From: an uncultured Eubacteriales bacterium
GTDB taxonomy: Bacteria > Bacillota > Clostridia > Christensenellales > UBA1242
Direction: 5' to 3'
Assembly (NCBI GenBank): GCA_949067325.1
Contig: CARTDZ010000020.1
Coordinates: 1-16,934, forward strand
DNA: 16,934 bases
Shown here piece after piece: positions 1 to 6,225 of this stretch (the first letter of the stretch is position 1; the number at the start of each line of letters is the position of its first letter). The position numbers and the translations under genes were made by a program. The notes under the pieces were generated by a model that made no database searches, was not told the DNA's origin, and was given only the letters and a program-made list of their open reading frames with translations.

Positions 1-840
1 GCTTGAAAAGAACATCACCATTTCAAATGTGTATATAAGTGGAAATAGAACTGGCAAAATTATAACAAGTGAATAAAGGCCAAAAGCCATTGCAAGCAAG
101 AACACCATGATAAAAATGATGAAGACGGTTGAATAAACCCTCAAACCTCTTCGAAGTACTGCTGCCTCACCTTTTGCAAAAGCTTTGAACACGTTGCAAT
201 CAAACACAATCATTGCTGCCGCCCAACCGCTTATAAAGGTTTGCTTAAAAGCCAGTAAAAGTGATGGAATAATAATTATGAGAATAGGCAAAAGCACACT
301 TAGAACAGCGTTGCCTGGCATAAGCGAAAGCCCATAAATTCCTAAGCAAATAAGGACATTGAAAGGAAGAGCGAAAAGCAGTTTGATGCCAGCGTAAGAA
401 AGAGATTTTTTCAAAGTTCTCAAAAGCGTGCTAGTAAAACCAACTTTTGTACTTGTTGCCATATAGCCATACATCATTTCACAAGTCACAAACTTGCCCA
501 CATCATGCAAGATTGAGCGAACGACATACACAATTATTGCAAAATAAATGCCAATCCAAACATTTGTTGTAAACAAAATTTTGATAAATGCAAAAATTGC
601 GCCAAGAACGCTTGTGAGCGCTTCTGCCACAGTTACAGACAGCCCATAAAAAGTGCCTGACGTAAAAACAGAACCGAGATTATTTTCTCCCCAAACCTGA
701 GTTATAATTTCGGCAAAAGTCGAGTAAAATGGTGCAAGTAGTGCAAGCACTATTCCCCATGACAAAATGAGATAAACCAAAAATTTCCAAACTTTGTCAA
801 AGTTGGCACACAAAAGTTTTATCGAATTTTTAAACATCAT
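1..840 (-). CDS. Multi-pass membrane protein, partial (C-terminus beyond the window)
   Basis: An uninterrupted reading frame of 280 codons runs from an ATG at 840 (a second ATG follows at once) off the left edge, so the C-terminus is missing. The visible part is mostly hydrophobic, with several long Leu/Ile/Phe/Val segments separated by short charged loops, so it is an integral membrane protein. A loop reading roughly KGEAAVLRRGLRVYSTVF precedes a further membrane segment. It loosely recalls the cytoplasmic loop of YesL/DUF624-type proteins, but this is too weak for a family call. The start is poorly supported by its ribosome site (only GGA about 10 bases upstream), but a good promoter lies just upstream, between this gene and the greA terminator, so it is probably transcribed separately. 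Function unknown. Confidence 0.75.
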   Translation of the reverse strand, partial: MMFKNSIKLLCANFDKVWKFLVYLILSWGIVLALLAPFYSTFAEIITQVWGENNLGSVFTSGTFYGLSVTVAEALTSVLGAIFAFIKILFTTNVWIGIYFAIIVYVVRSILHDVGKFVTCEMMYGYMATSTKVGFTSTLLRTLKKSLSYAGIKLLFALPFNVLICLGIYGLSLMPGNAVLSVLLPILIIIIPSLLLAFKQTFISGWAAAMIVFDCNVFKAFAKGEAAVLRRGLRVYSTVFIIFIMVFLLAMAFGLYSLVIILPVLFPLIYTFEMVMFFSS

Positions 841-869
841 AATTTTATTCCAAACACTTTGATATTTCA

Positions 870-898
870 ATTATACTATAAACTCTAAAAAAATACAA
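870..898 (-). promoter_or_regulatory. Promoter for the partial membrane protein gene
   Basis: On the minus strand, TTGTAT (898-893) and TATAAT (875-870) are separated by 17 bases, matching a vegetative sigma-A promoter. The expected start lies near 863, giving a leader of about 23 bases. The site is wedged between the greA terminator and the membrane protein gene. Confidence 0.65.
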
Positions 899-920
899 CT
901 TTTTTTGTATCAAAAAAAAT

Positions 921-949
921 AAAAAAAAGCAATAAACTTAGTTTATTGC
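921..949 (-). terminator. Intrinsic terminator of greA, overlapping its stop codon
   Basis: On the minus strand a 9-bp perfect stem (GCAATAAAC / GTTTATTGC, 941-949 with 929-937) has a 3-base loop that is the greA TAA stop. It is followed by a run of eight U residues (928-921). The last sense codons of greA form the 5' arm. Confidence 0.8.
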
Positions 950-1408
950 CAAAACTTTATACGAAATGTCACCTGTTGGAAGTTTTGCAACCACAACGTC
1001 ACCTTTTTTATGACCAATTAAGGCACTTCCTACTGGCGAAAGGTTTGAGATAATTCCGTTTGCAGGGTCACTTTCAGTCGAGCCCAAGATTTTGTAAGTC
1101 ACTTCTTCGTCAAATTCTTCGTCATAGAGAGTGACTGTTGAGCCGATTGAAATTTCATTTTTTGACACTGGTGCTGAAGGCACTATTTCGCAATTTAGAA
1201 GGATATCTTCTATTTCGTTTATTTCACGTTCGATCAATGCTTGTTCTTCTTTCGCAGCGTCATATTCTGAATTTTCTGAAAGGTCACCAAATTCTCTTGC
1301 TGTTGAAATTTTTTTGGTCACTTCCACCCTTTTTGTTGTTTTGTAGTAATTGAGCTTTTCTTCAAGCTGTTTTTTCCCTTCTTCTGTAAGATAATGAACT
1401 TCTGTCAT
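938..1408 (-). CDS. greA: Transcription elongation factor GreA
   Basis: GreA enters the secondary channel of RNA polymerase and stimulates cleavage of backtracked transcripts. The 156-residue product has the usual family length. The N-terminal coiled-coil carries the tip motif AREFGDLSENSEYDAA (about residues 37-52). Asp42 and Glu45 match the acidic tip residues that help position the catalytic metal in E. coli GreA. The C-terminal FKBP-like domain includes the typical SPVGSALIGHKKGD stretch (about residues 124-137). The ATG start has an AAGGGGGA ribosome site about 10 bases upstream and a consensus promoter behind it. The gene is monocistronic: own promoter, own terminator, and divergent from the DUF378 gene. 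Confidence 0.97.
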   Translation of the reverse strand: MTEVHYLTEEGKKQLEEKLNYYKTTKRVEVTKKISTAREFGDLSENSEYDAAKEEQALIEREINEIEDILLNCEIVPSAPVSKNEISIGSTVTLYDEEFDEEVTYKILGSTESDPANGIISNLSPVGSALIGHKKGDVVVAKLPTGDISYKVLAIN

Positions 1409-1443
1409 GATTTGTTGGTCCCCCTTGATGTTTTCTGTGTTTT

Positions 1444-1472
1444 ATTATACCCATATTTTCATTTTAAGTCAA
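1444..1472 (-). promoter_or_regulatory. greA promoter
   Basis: TTGACT (1472-1467) and TATAAT (1449-1444) are spaced by 17 bases on the minus strand, a near-perfect sigma-A promoter. Transcription is expected to start near 1437, about 28 bases before the greA ATG. Confidence 0.8.
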
Positions 1473-1541
1473 ACATTTTTAACTCTTATTTTGCGAATTA
1501 TTTTGTTATTTTTTGCCAATAATATGCTTGGAGGTGGCTTT

Positions 1542-1961
1542 ATGCTGACTATAATTGCTTTTGCACTTACTATCCTTGGTTGTTTAAATTGGTTTTTGAT
1601 TGGTGTGCTTCAATATGATTTTGTAGCAGGTGTTTTTGGCTTTCAAGGCAGTATTTTATCAAGAATAATCTATATTATTGTTGGTCTTGCAAGCTTTTTC
1701 CTAGTTTTTAAGGTAATAAAAAGCAAAGGTGTTTTGCCAGTTTTTTCAAAACGAAACAAGCAAGACATTGTCAAAAATATTTCAAAAATAAAAACCAAAC
1801 AAGCGGCTAAAAATGGTGCTGTTGAGGCCGCAAGAGAGCAAATTCCTGATGAGAACGATATTTCTATTGAAGAATTTGAAGAAGAAGAGCGCGGACTTTT
1901 TAACGAGCATTTTGACAAACATGGTGAGCATTTTGATGAGCATTTTGATGAGCGAAGCTAG
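1542..1961 (+). CDS. DUF378 family membrane protein with an acidic, His-rich C-terminal tail
   Basis: The 139-residue product begins with two membrane segments separated by a short loop (about residues 1-56). The pattern GCLNWFLIGVLQYDFVAGVF followed by SRIIYIIVGLA is the signature of DUF378 (YuzA-like) proteins, whose role is unknown. DUF378 proteins are usually about 60-80 residues. Here a cytoplasmic-looking extension of about 80 residues is added: a basic stretch, then an acidic one (EEFEEEERG), ending in repeats of the type EHFDEHFDE. The ATG at 1542 was chosen because GGAGGTGG lies directly upstream (1530-1537). The frame is open farther upstream, but those starts lack a ribosome site. 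It is divergent from greA and followed by a micro-ORF with its own ribosome site. Confidence 0.85.
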   Translation: MLTIIAFALTILGCLNWFLIGVLQYDFVAGVFGFQGSILSRIIYIIVGLASFFLVFKVIKSKGVLPVFSKRNKQDIVKNISKIKTKQAAKNGAVEAAREQIPDENDISIEEFEEEERGLFNEHFDKHGEHFDEHFDERS

Positions 1962-1997
1962 CAATTTTATATGATATAAAATCAAGGAAGGTGTATT

Positions 1998-2084
1998 ATG
2001 CCTAAAAACTTATCTATTTTTGCACTATTTTCAATGCTTTTTGCCTTAATTTTGACCTGTATGTTTTTTTGCAAAGGTTTTTAA
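1998..2084 (+). CDS. 28-residue hydrophobic micro-ORF (putative small membrane peptide)
   Basis: A 28-codon ORF starts at ATG 1998 behind a strong ribosome site (GGAAGGTG, 1986-1993, 4 bases before the ATG) and ends with TAA at 2084. The peptide begins MPKNLSIFALF and is nearly all hydrophobic up to a short CKG end. It would form a single membrane segment. It follows the DUF378 gene by 36 bases on the same strand, so the two may share a transcript, although an A/T-rich possible -10 lies between them. No family is recognised. Support comes from the ribosome site and the composition, not from homology. Confidence 0.5.
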   Translation: MPKNLSIFALFSMLFALILTCMFFCKGF

Positions 2085-2122
2085 ATTTGGCGTTTTATTT
2101 TGTTTTGATATTTTCGTTTTTG

Positions 2123-2581
2123 TTATTTATGATATTTGCTGCCACTATTTATCATGAAAGCACGATAAAGCTGTTCTAGCAAAACTACGCGAGCAAGGTT
2201 GTGAGGAAGGGTTATTTTGCCAAACGATATTTTATCTTTGACCTTATCCTTTACCTCCTGACTGAAGCCATAAGAGCCACCTATTACAAAGGTGAGTTCA
2301 CTTGAACAAAGGCTGTCTTGTTGTATTTTTATAGCAAGGTTTTCACTTGAGATGAGTTTGCCCTGCACATCGAGAAGCGTTGGGTGACCGCTCAAGTTTT
2401 TTATTATCTCGCAACCTTCTTCTTTTAATATCCTTTCTGTATTGTCAAACTTGTTTTGTTCAGCAAGTTCAACAATTTTTATATTTGCAAATCTTGACAA
2501 ACGTTTTGCATACTCATTGCAAGCTTCTTTCCAAAAGTCTTCTTTCAAGTTGCCCACGCAGATAATTTTGATATTTAGCAC
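2123..2581 (-). CDS. rlmH: 23S rRNA (pseudouridine1915-N3)-methyltransferase RlmH
   Basis: RlmH is a SPOUT-fold enzyme that transfers a methyl group from SAM to N3 of pseudouridine 1915 in helix 69 of 23S rRNA, acting on assembled 70S ribosomes. The product is 152 residues, close to the usual 155-160. The SAM-binding loop FVIGGSYGFS (about residues 98-107), the segment LPHNLARVVLLEQLYRA (about 125-141) and the C-terminal INSGSKYHK are diagnostic, and the ending YHK is the family hallmark. The start is GTG (2581-2579), set by GGAGG seven bases upstream; no ATG fits. It is the last gene of a probable operon, 12 bases after a CPBP protein gene. No clear terminator follows. Confidence 0.95.
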   Translation of the reverse strand: MLNIKIICVGNLKEDFWKEACNEYAKRLSRFANIKIVELAEQNKFDNTERILKEEGCEIIKNLSGHPTLLDVQGKLISSENLAIKIQQDSLCSSELTFVIGGSYGFSQEVKDKVKDKISFGKITLPHNLARVVLLEQLYRAFMINSGSKYHK

Positions 2582-2593
2582 CTTTTTTCCTCC

Positions 2594-3736
2594 TTAGATT
2601 ACACCCCAGATAAATGTGAAAATTGTCACTCCGCCAAGCAACACAAAAGTTGCAACAAGCAAGATTTTGGCAAGAATTGACAACCCTGATTTTGATTTGT
2701 CTGCCAGTATTTGTTCGTCTATCTCACTGACAAAGCCAAGTTTTTTGTCGAGCATAACATCTTCTTCTTGAAGCTCTGCTTCTGTCTTTTTTTGGATTGG
2801 TATGCCTGTAAGTTCGCTGTGGGTTTTTTCAATTTGATATAAATAATCACTATGAATAAGCTCTTTCACCACTGCGTTTTGTATGCGTTTTAATGCGTAT
2901 AGATTGTTGTCTTTTCTCAGCTTTTTGACCAAAGTTATGATGGCGAGCACGAGTAAGGCCGAAATAGACACAACCAATAGCGAGCCTAGTAGAAAATTGC
3001 TGCTTATGATTGAGATTACCCAGCTATACGCCCTGCCGAGAGGAAGACCGTTTACTGACGAAAATGAAAAATAAACATTCAAAAAATTGTTCATGAAGTG
3101 GATAATCATTGCAGGAAAAATTGAGTCACAAATTATAGCGAGATAGCCTACAAAGATACCGATTATTGTTGCGTAGAAAAATTGTTCTATATTCATATGC
3201 AAAAGGCCGAAAAGTAGTGAAGAGATGATTATGGCCTTCATTTTGCCGTTGTTTGAAAGTCCGCGAAGAAGAAGTCCGCGATGAGCCGTTTCCTCACCTA
3301 CTGCTGGCAAGATTGCTGTAAAAAGAGTGTTTACAAGCAGCATATAGAATGGATAAGAAGTGATTGCTGGCGACTGAGTATATTTATAGCCAAAAAGCTG
3401 GATAATCACTCCAAAAAATGACGCTATAAAAATATTTAAGACAAACACGCAAGCACCAATTGCCACTGAAAGAGCTATTGATTTTGGTGAGATTTTTTTG
3501 TAGCCATAAAAAGTGAAAATCGTTTTTGCTTTCTTTTTGGTCAAAGCCGCAAAGATGAAAACTGAGGCAAGAAGCATTAAGCCAATCTGCACAATTATAT
3601 TAAACACATAGTTTGCAGCATCGCCCATAAAGTTAAAAAGACCAAAGGCCGAAAGCATACGAATAACAACAAAGGCGACTGAAAGCAAAAAGTAAGTTAA
3701 TATTGATGAAGTTGTGACTTTGTTTTTAAATGTCAT
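2594..3736 (-). CDS. CPBP family intramembrane glutamic protease (downstream copy)
   Basis: A 380-residue polytopic membrane protein of the CPBP (CAAX protease / bacteriocin-processing, Abi) family. All three conserved motifs are present: EETAHRG (E148, E149, R153), FGLLH (F176, H180) and HFMNN (H213, N217). These are the presumed catalytic and water-binding residues of this intramembrane glutamyl protease family. After the core comes a hydrophilic stretch of about 80 residues rich in Glu and Lys, then a final membrane segment. The ATG at 3736 was chosen because AGAGGAAA lies just upstream. A TTG start at 3775 would overlap the preceding gene and lacks a ribosome site. It follows a second CPBP gene by 28 bases and precedes rlmH by 12, so the three are probably cotranscribed. 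The substrate is unknown. Confidence 0.88.
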   Translation of the reverse strand: MTFKNKVTTSSILTYFLLSVAFVVIRMLSAFGLFNFMGDAANYVFNIIVQIGLMLLASVFIFAALTKKKAKTIFTFYGYKKISPKSIALSVAIGACVFVLNIFIASFFGVIIQLFGYKYTQSPAITSYPFYMLLVNTLFTAILPAVGEETAHRGLLLRGLSNNGKMKAIIISSLLFGLLHMNIEQFFYATIIGIFVGYLAIICDSIFPAMIIHFMNNFLNVYFSFSSVNGLPLGRAYSWVISIISSNFLLGSLLVVSISALLVLAIITLVKKLRKDNNLYALKRIQNAVVKELIHSDYLYQIEKTHSELTGIPIQKKTEAELQEEDVMLDKKLGFVSEIDEQILADKSKSGLSILAKILLVATFVLLGGVTIFTFIWGVI

Positions 3737-3764
3737 AAATTTTCCTCTGTATAAATGATATAGC

Positions 3765-4763
3765 TTATTTGCCAATAAAATTCACGATTGTTGCAATTAT
3801 TAGCAAAATTATTGCTACCGCCCAAGAGATTATCAGGTAAAGTGACGGTTTTTTAGTAAGCTCCTTTTTGTATTCTTCTGTTTGATTTTTATGTTTAAAA
3901 TAGAGCCTATCGACGAGGTAGAGTATAACACCCGTTATAACCAAAAGCAAGATAGAAATCAAAATCCCCCACCAAGAAACAGGCAGTTTTATGTCAAAAG
4001 ATGTCGTTTTTTCAAGAAAGTCAAAGAGTACTACTAAAAAGTTGTTTACAAAATGGACAATGATTGAGAGAAGCAAGTTGCCGCTGCGGACAACTATCCA
4101 GCCTGTGATAAGACCGAGAAGGATAGGATATATAAATTGTTGAAGGCTGCCATGCATAACTGCAAACATGAGAGCTGAGATAAGTATTGCCAGCGCGTCA
4201 GAAAAGTTGCGGCGGAGGCCTTGCAAAATCATGCCTCGAAAGATCAGTTCCTCACCTATTGCAGGAAGAATAGCTATCAGAAGAGTGTTTAAGCACAGCC
4301 AACCGAAATTGTTGTTTGGAATGGTTAGTTCTGCAAGTTCATAACCTATTTTTTCAAGGCCAACATCTATGAAGTTTATAAAATATTGCAAGCCAAAGAG
4401 AGCTATTACAGCGATTGCGATAGCGAGAAGAATATTTTGCCAGCTCACCTTTATTTTGAAACCCACAGCCGAGTATGAAATTTTTGAAGCCTTGTTGTAG
4501 AGAAGAAAGATTGAGAAAAAGGCGATTGGGCTTGCGAGAAAAAGCAGGGCTTGATACCAAGGCTCGTTTGTAAAGGTGCTAGCCTCGACCCCCTTGCCTC
4601 CAGCTATAAGACCACCTATCATTGAAATAAGCAGCGACACAAGAAGAGGCGCAAAAATTGCAAGAAGATAAACCCTGCCACTATCTGTATTGTTGTAGAA
4701 GTTGCGTCTAAAAGCAGAAGGCTGTATATTTTCGTTTGAAGATTGCTGAGAATTATTGTTCAT
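3765..4763 (-). CDS. CPBP family intramembrane glutamic protease (upstream copy)
   Basis: A 332-residue polytopic membrane protein with the CPBP family motifs EELIFRG (E171, E172, R176), FAVMH (F200, H204) and HFVNN (H237, N241). The N-terminus is a hydrophilic Asn/Gln/Ser-rich stretch of about 28 residues before the first membrane segment. The C-terminus has a short charged linker and a final membrane span, the same plan as the neighbouring copy, which suggests an old tandem duplication. It is the first gene of the operon leading to rlmH. The ATG has no recognisable ribosome site, and the promoter -10 ends only six bases before it, so the mRNA may be leaderless. Relatives act in prenyl-protein processing, peptide maturation or bacteriocin immunity; nothing here selects one. 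Confidence 0.88.
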   Translation of the reverse strand: MNNNSQQSSNENIQPSAFRRNFYNNTDSGRVYLLAIFAPLLVSLLISMIGGLIAGGKGVEASTFTNEPWYQALLFLASPIAFFSIFLLYNKASKISYSAVGFKIKVSWQNILLAIAIAVIALFGLQYFINFIDVGLEKIGYELAELTIPNNNFGWLCLNTLLIAILPAIGEELIFRGMILQGLRRNFSDALAILISALMFAVMHGSLQQFIYPILLGLITGWIVVRSGNLLLSIIVHFVNNFLVVLFDFLEKTTSFDIKLPVSWWGILISILLLVITGVILYLVDRLYFKHKNQTEEYKKELTKKPSLYLIISWAVAIILLIIATIVNFIGK

Positions 4764-4769
4764 AGAAAG

Positions 4770-4798
4770 ATTATATAACTTTTATTTCAAAAAGACAA
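4770..4798 (-). promoter_or_regulatory. Promoter for the CPBP-CPBP-rlmH operon
   Basis: TTGTCT (4798-4793) and TATAAT (4775-4770) are separated by exactly 17 bases on the minus strand. The expected transcription start falls at or within a base or two of the A of the ATG at 4763. Confidence 0.7.
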
Positions 4799-4830
4799 AT
4801 ATTTGCTAGACTTTTTGACAGTTTTTATTT

Positions 4831-4836
4831 TACAAT
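4831..4836 (+). promoter_or_regulatory. Possible -10 element for tadA
   Basis: TACAAT (4831-4836) sits five bases before the tadA ATG. A TTGACA lies at 4815-4820, but only 10 bases away, too close to pair with it, and no other good -35 is seen. If this is the -10, transcription would start at about the ATG. Confidence 0.35.
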
Positions 4837-4841
4837 AGGCT

Positions 4842-5282
4842 ATGTCAAAATTTATGGAAGCAGCTTTAAAAGAAGCAAAAAAGGCAGCAATAGACGATGA
4901 AGTTCCTATTGGTGCTGTTGTTGTTTTGGACGGCAAGATTATTTCGCGAGGTAGAAATTGCAGGCAGAAAAGCCAAAATGCGATAAAGCACGCCGAAATT
5001 GTAGCTATTGAGAAAGCTTGCAAAAAGCTTGGATCATGGAGACTTGAAGGTGCTGAAATTTATGTCACACTTGAGCCTTGTCCTATGTGCGCAGGTGCGA
5101 TTGCAAACGCCCGTATAAAAAAGCTTTTTTATGCCTGCCCTGAAAAGACGTCAGAAGATGGTTTGTGCAAGGCAATTTTATCTAGCGACCGACTAAATCA
5201 CAAAGTAGAAATGGAGCTTGAAGAAAATCAGGACGCAGCCTTGCTTTTGAGTGAATTTTTTAAGAAAAAAAGAGTGCGATAA
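4842..5282 (+). CDS. tadA: tRNA-specific adenosine deaminase TadA
   Basis: TadA deaminates A34 to inosine in tRNA-Arg(ACG), widening wobble decoding. The 146-residue product has the zinc-dependent cytidine/deoxycytidylate deaminase fold: HAE (H50, E52) supplies one zinc ligand and the proton shuttle, and PCPMC (C80, C83) supplies the other ligands. The N-terminal FMEAALKEAKKAA and EVPIGAVVV segments and the ARIKKLFYA segment are typical of TadA. No good ribosome site precedes the ATG; only AGG lies three bases upstream, and a TACAAT box (4831-4836) is immediately before it. The ATG at 4854 is an alternative start that would remove four residues. The gene ends in a terminator that includes the stop codon. 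Confidence 0.95.
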   Translation: MSKFMEAALKEAKKAAIDDEVPIGAVVVLDGKIISRGRNCRQKSQNAIKHAEIVAIEKACKKLGSWRLEGAEIYVTLEPCPMCAGAIANARIKKLFYACPEKTSEDGLCKAILSSDRLNHKVEMELEENQDAALLLSEFFKKKRVR

Positions 5283-5304
5283 TTTGTTCGCACTTTTTTA
5301 TTTG
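5268..5304 (+). terminator. Intrinsic terminator of tadA
   Basis: The arms 5268-5278 and 5289-5299 pair through an AGTGCG/CGCACT core extended by A-U pairs. The tadA TAA stop (5280-5282) lies in the 10-base loop, and the 3' arm runs into a T-rich tract. It starts inside the tadA reading frame. Confidence 0.75.
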
Positions 5305-5500
5305 GTTAATTTCTATTTGTTTATTTTCTATTCGCACTTTTTTATTTGGTTAATTTCTATTTGCACTTTTTTATTTGGTTATTTTCTATTTTTTTATTTT
5401 CTATTTGCACTTATTTATTTGTTTATTTTTATTTGCACTTTTTATTTGGTTATTTTCAATTCGCACTTCTTTATTTGTTTATGATTTTTTTTGCACATCT
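5287..5500. repeat. AT-rich degenerate tandem repeat, about 29-bp unit
   Basis: Seven copies of a TTYGCAC box recur with GCAC at 5290, 5334, 5363, 5407, 5435, 5463 and 5493, giving spacings of 44, 29, 44, 28, 28 and 30 bases. The unit reads about TTYGCACTTTTTTATTTGG followed by TTATTTTCTA. The two 44-base steps are a 29-base unit with an extra 15-base half-unit. The tract fills the space between the convergent tadA and SHOCT-protein genes. Open frames that cross it are artefacts of composition. Confidence 0.8.
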
Positions 5501-5501
5501 G

Positions 5502-5526
5502 AAAAAATTTTGTTTCAAACAATTTT
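5502..5526 (-). terminator. Possible weak terminator of the SHOCT-protein gene
   Basis: On the minus strand, AAAATTGTT and AACAAAATTTT can form an almost entirely A-U stem with a three-base loop and small bulge, followed by U residues. It lies just after the stop codon. The low GC content makes it uncertain. Confidence 0.3.
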
Positions 5527-6016
5527 ATAGCAGATCAAGAAGTTTGTCGTTGTATTCTTCTTCTGTGATTTTGCCTTCTTCCTTCAATTTTCTAAGTTTT
5601 TCAATCTTTTGTTCTTTGCTTTCGTTTGAAAAATTTTGGTTTTGTGAAGATGAGCTTGAAAAGGTGCTATCTTTTTCAGGTTTAATCCAAACAATATCGC
5701 TTAAGAAGAGAGTTACGATAAGCAAAATTGTTGCCACTGAGAAGAGATTTAGGATAAGTGAGATGACAACAGCGGCCATATAGAAACCATATCTCGACCT
5801 AAACATTGCTCCTTTTGCTGCGATTGAATAGATAAGAAAGCCATTGCAAACGATGTATGCAATAATTTGAAATATGTCAAAGATATAATAGAAGATTGGC
5901 TGGCGAATATTGGCTGGTTGCATAAGGCCAGTTATAACTAGATACAACTCCCAACCCACGTTTAGGAAGTTCAATACAATTGCAGTAATGATGAGTGCTT
6001 TTTTTGTAGTATTCAA
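5525..6016 (-). CDS. Small membrane protein with C-terminal SHOCT domain
   Basis: A protein of about 163 residues. The first two thirds hold three or four hydrophobic membrane segments. A Ser/Asn/Gln-rich linker follows, and the last 28 residues (KIEKLRKLKEEGKITEEEYN and onward) match the SHOCT domain, a short helical oligomerisation module common at the ends of small bacterial membrane proteins. The family's function is generally unknown. The start is probably TTG at 6016, because the ribosome site AGAAGGTG (6030-6023) sits six bases before it. The in-frame GTG at 6025 is part of that site and so unlikely to be used. The gene stands alone, convergent to tadA and divergent from the dehydrogenase gene. 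Confidence 0.8.
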   Translation of the reverse strand: MNTTKKALIITAIVLNFLNVGWELYLVITGLMQPANIRQPIFYYIFDIFQIIAYIVCNGFLIYSIAAKGAMFRSRYGFYMAAVVISLILNLFSVATILLIVTLFLSDIVWIKPEKDSTFSSSSSQNQNFSNESKEQKIEKLRKLKEEGKITEEEYNDKLLDLL

Positions 6017-6161
6017 ATTTTTCACCTTCTTTTTGTCAATATCGTTTTTCTTGAGAATATAAATATTTTGTTTTTATTTTATTCTTGCTTTGTATGTTTT
6101 TTTTGTTTGTTTTGTGAATAAAATTATTTTAGCATTTTAATTTTACTAAGTCAATTTTATT

Positions 6162-6189
6162 TTGCTTTTATTTAGAAATATTATATACT
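6162..6189 (+). promoter_or_regulatory. Promoter for the SDR gene
   Basis: TTGCTT (6162-6167) and TATACT (6184-6189) are spaced by 16 bases. The expected start near 6196 gives a 30-base leader containing the AAGGTAGG ribosome site. The remainder of 6026-6161 is very AT-rich and shows nothing else. Confidence 0.5.
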
Positions 6190-6225
6190 ATTATAGATAT
6201 TTTTAAAACTAAGGTAGGTAAAGCT

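Noticed and set aside
3736..3775. TTG at 3775 as start of the downstream CPBP protein
   Set aside because: It overlaps the preceding gene, has no ribosome site, and the ATG at 3736 has AGAGGAAA just upstream.
5287..5500. CRISPR array
   Set aside because: Units are contiguous and degenerate with no unique spacers of constant length, and no cas gene is near.
5251..5783. Plus-strand open frames of 77 and 145 codons across the tandem-repeat tract
   Set aside because: They are made of low-complexity Phe/Tyr/Leu translation of T-rich repeats, lack ribosome sites, and the longer one runs antisense through the SHOCT-protein gene.
6014..6025. GTG at 6025 as start of the SHOCT protein
   Set aside because: The GTG is part of the AGAAGGTG ribosome site; the TTG at 6016 sits at the correct distance. 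The choice remains inference.
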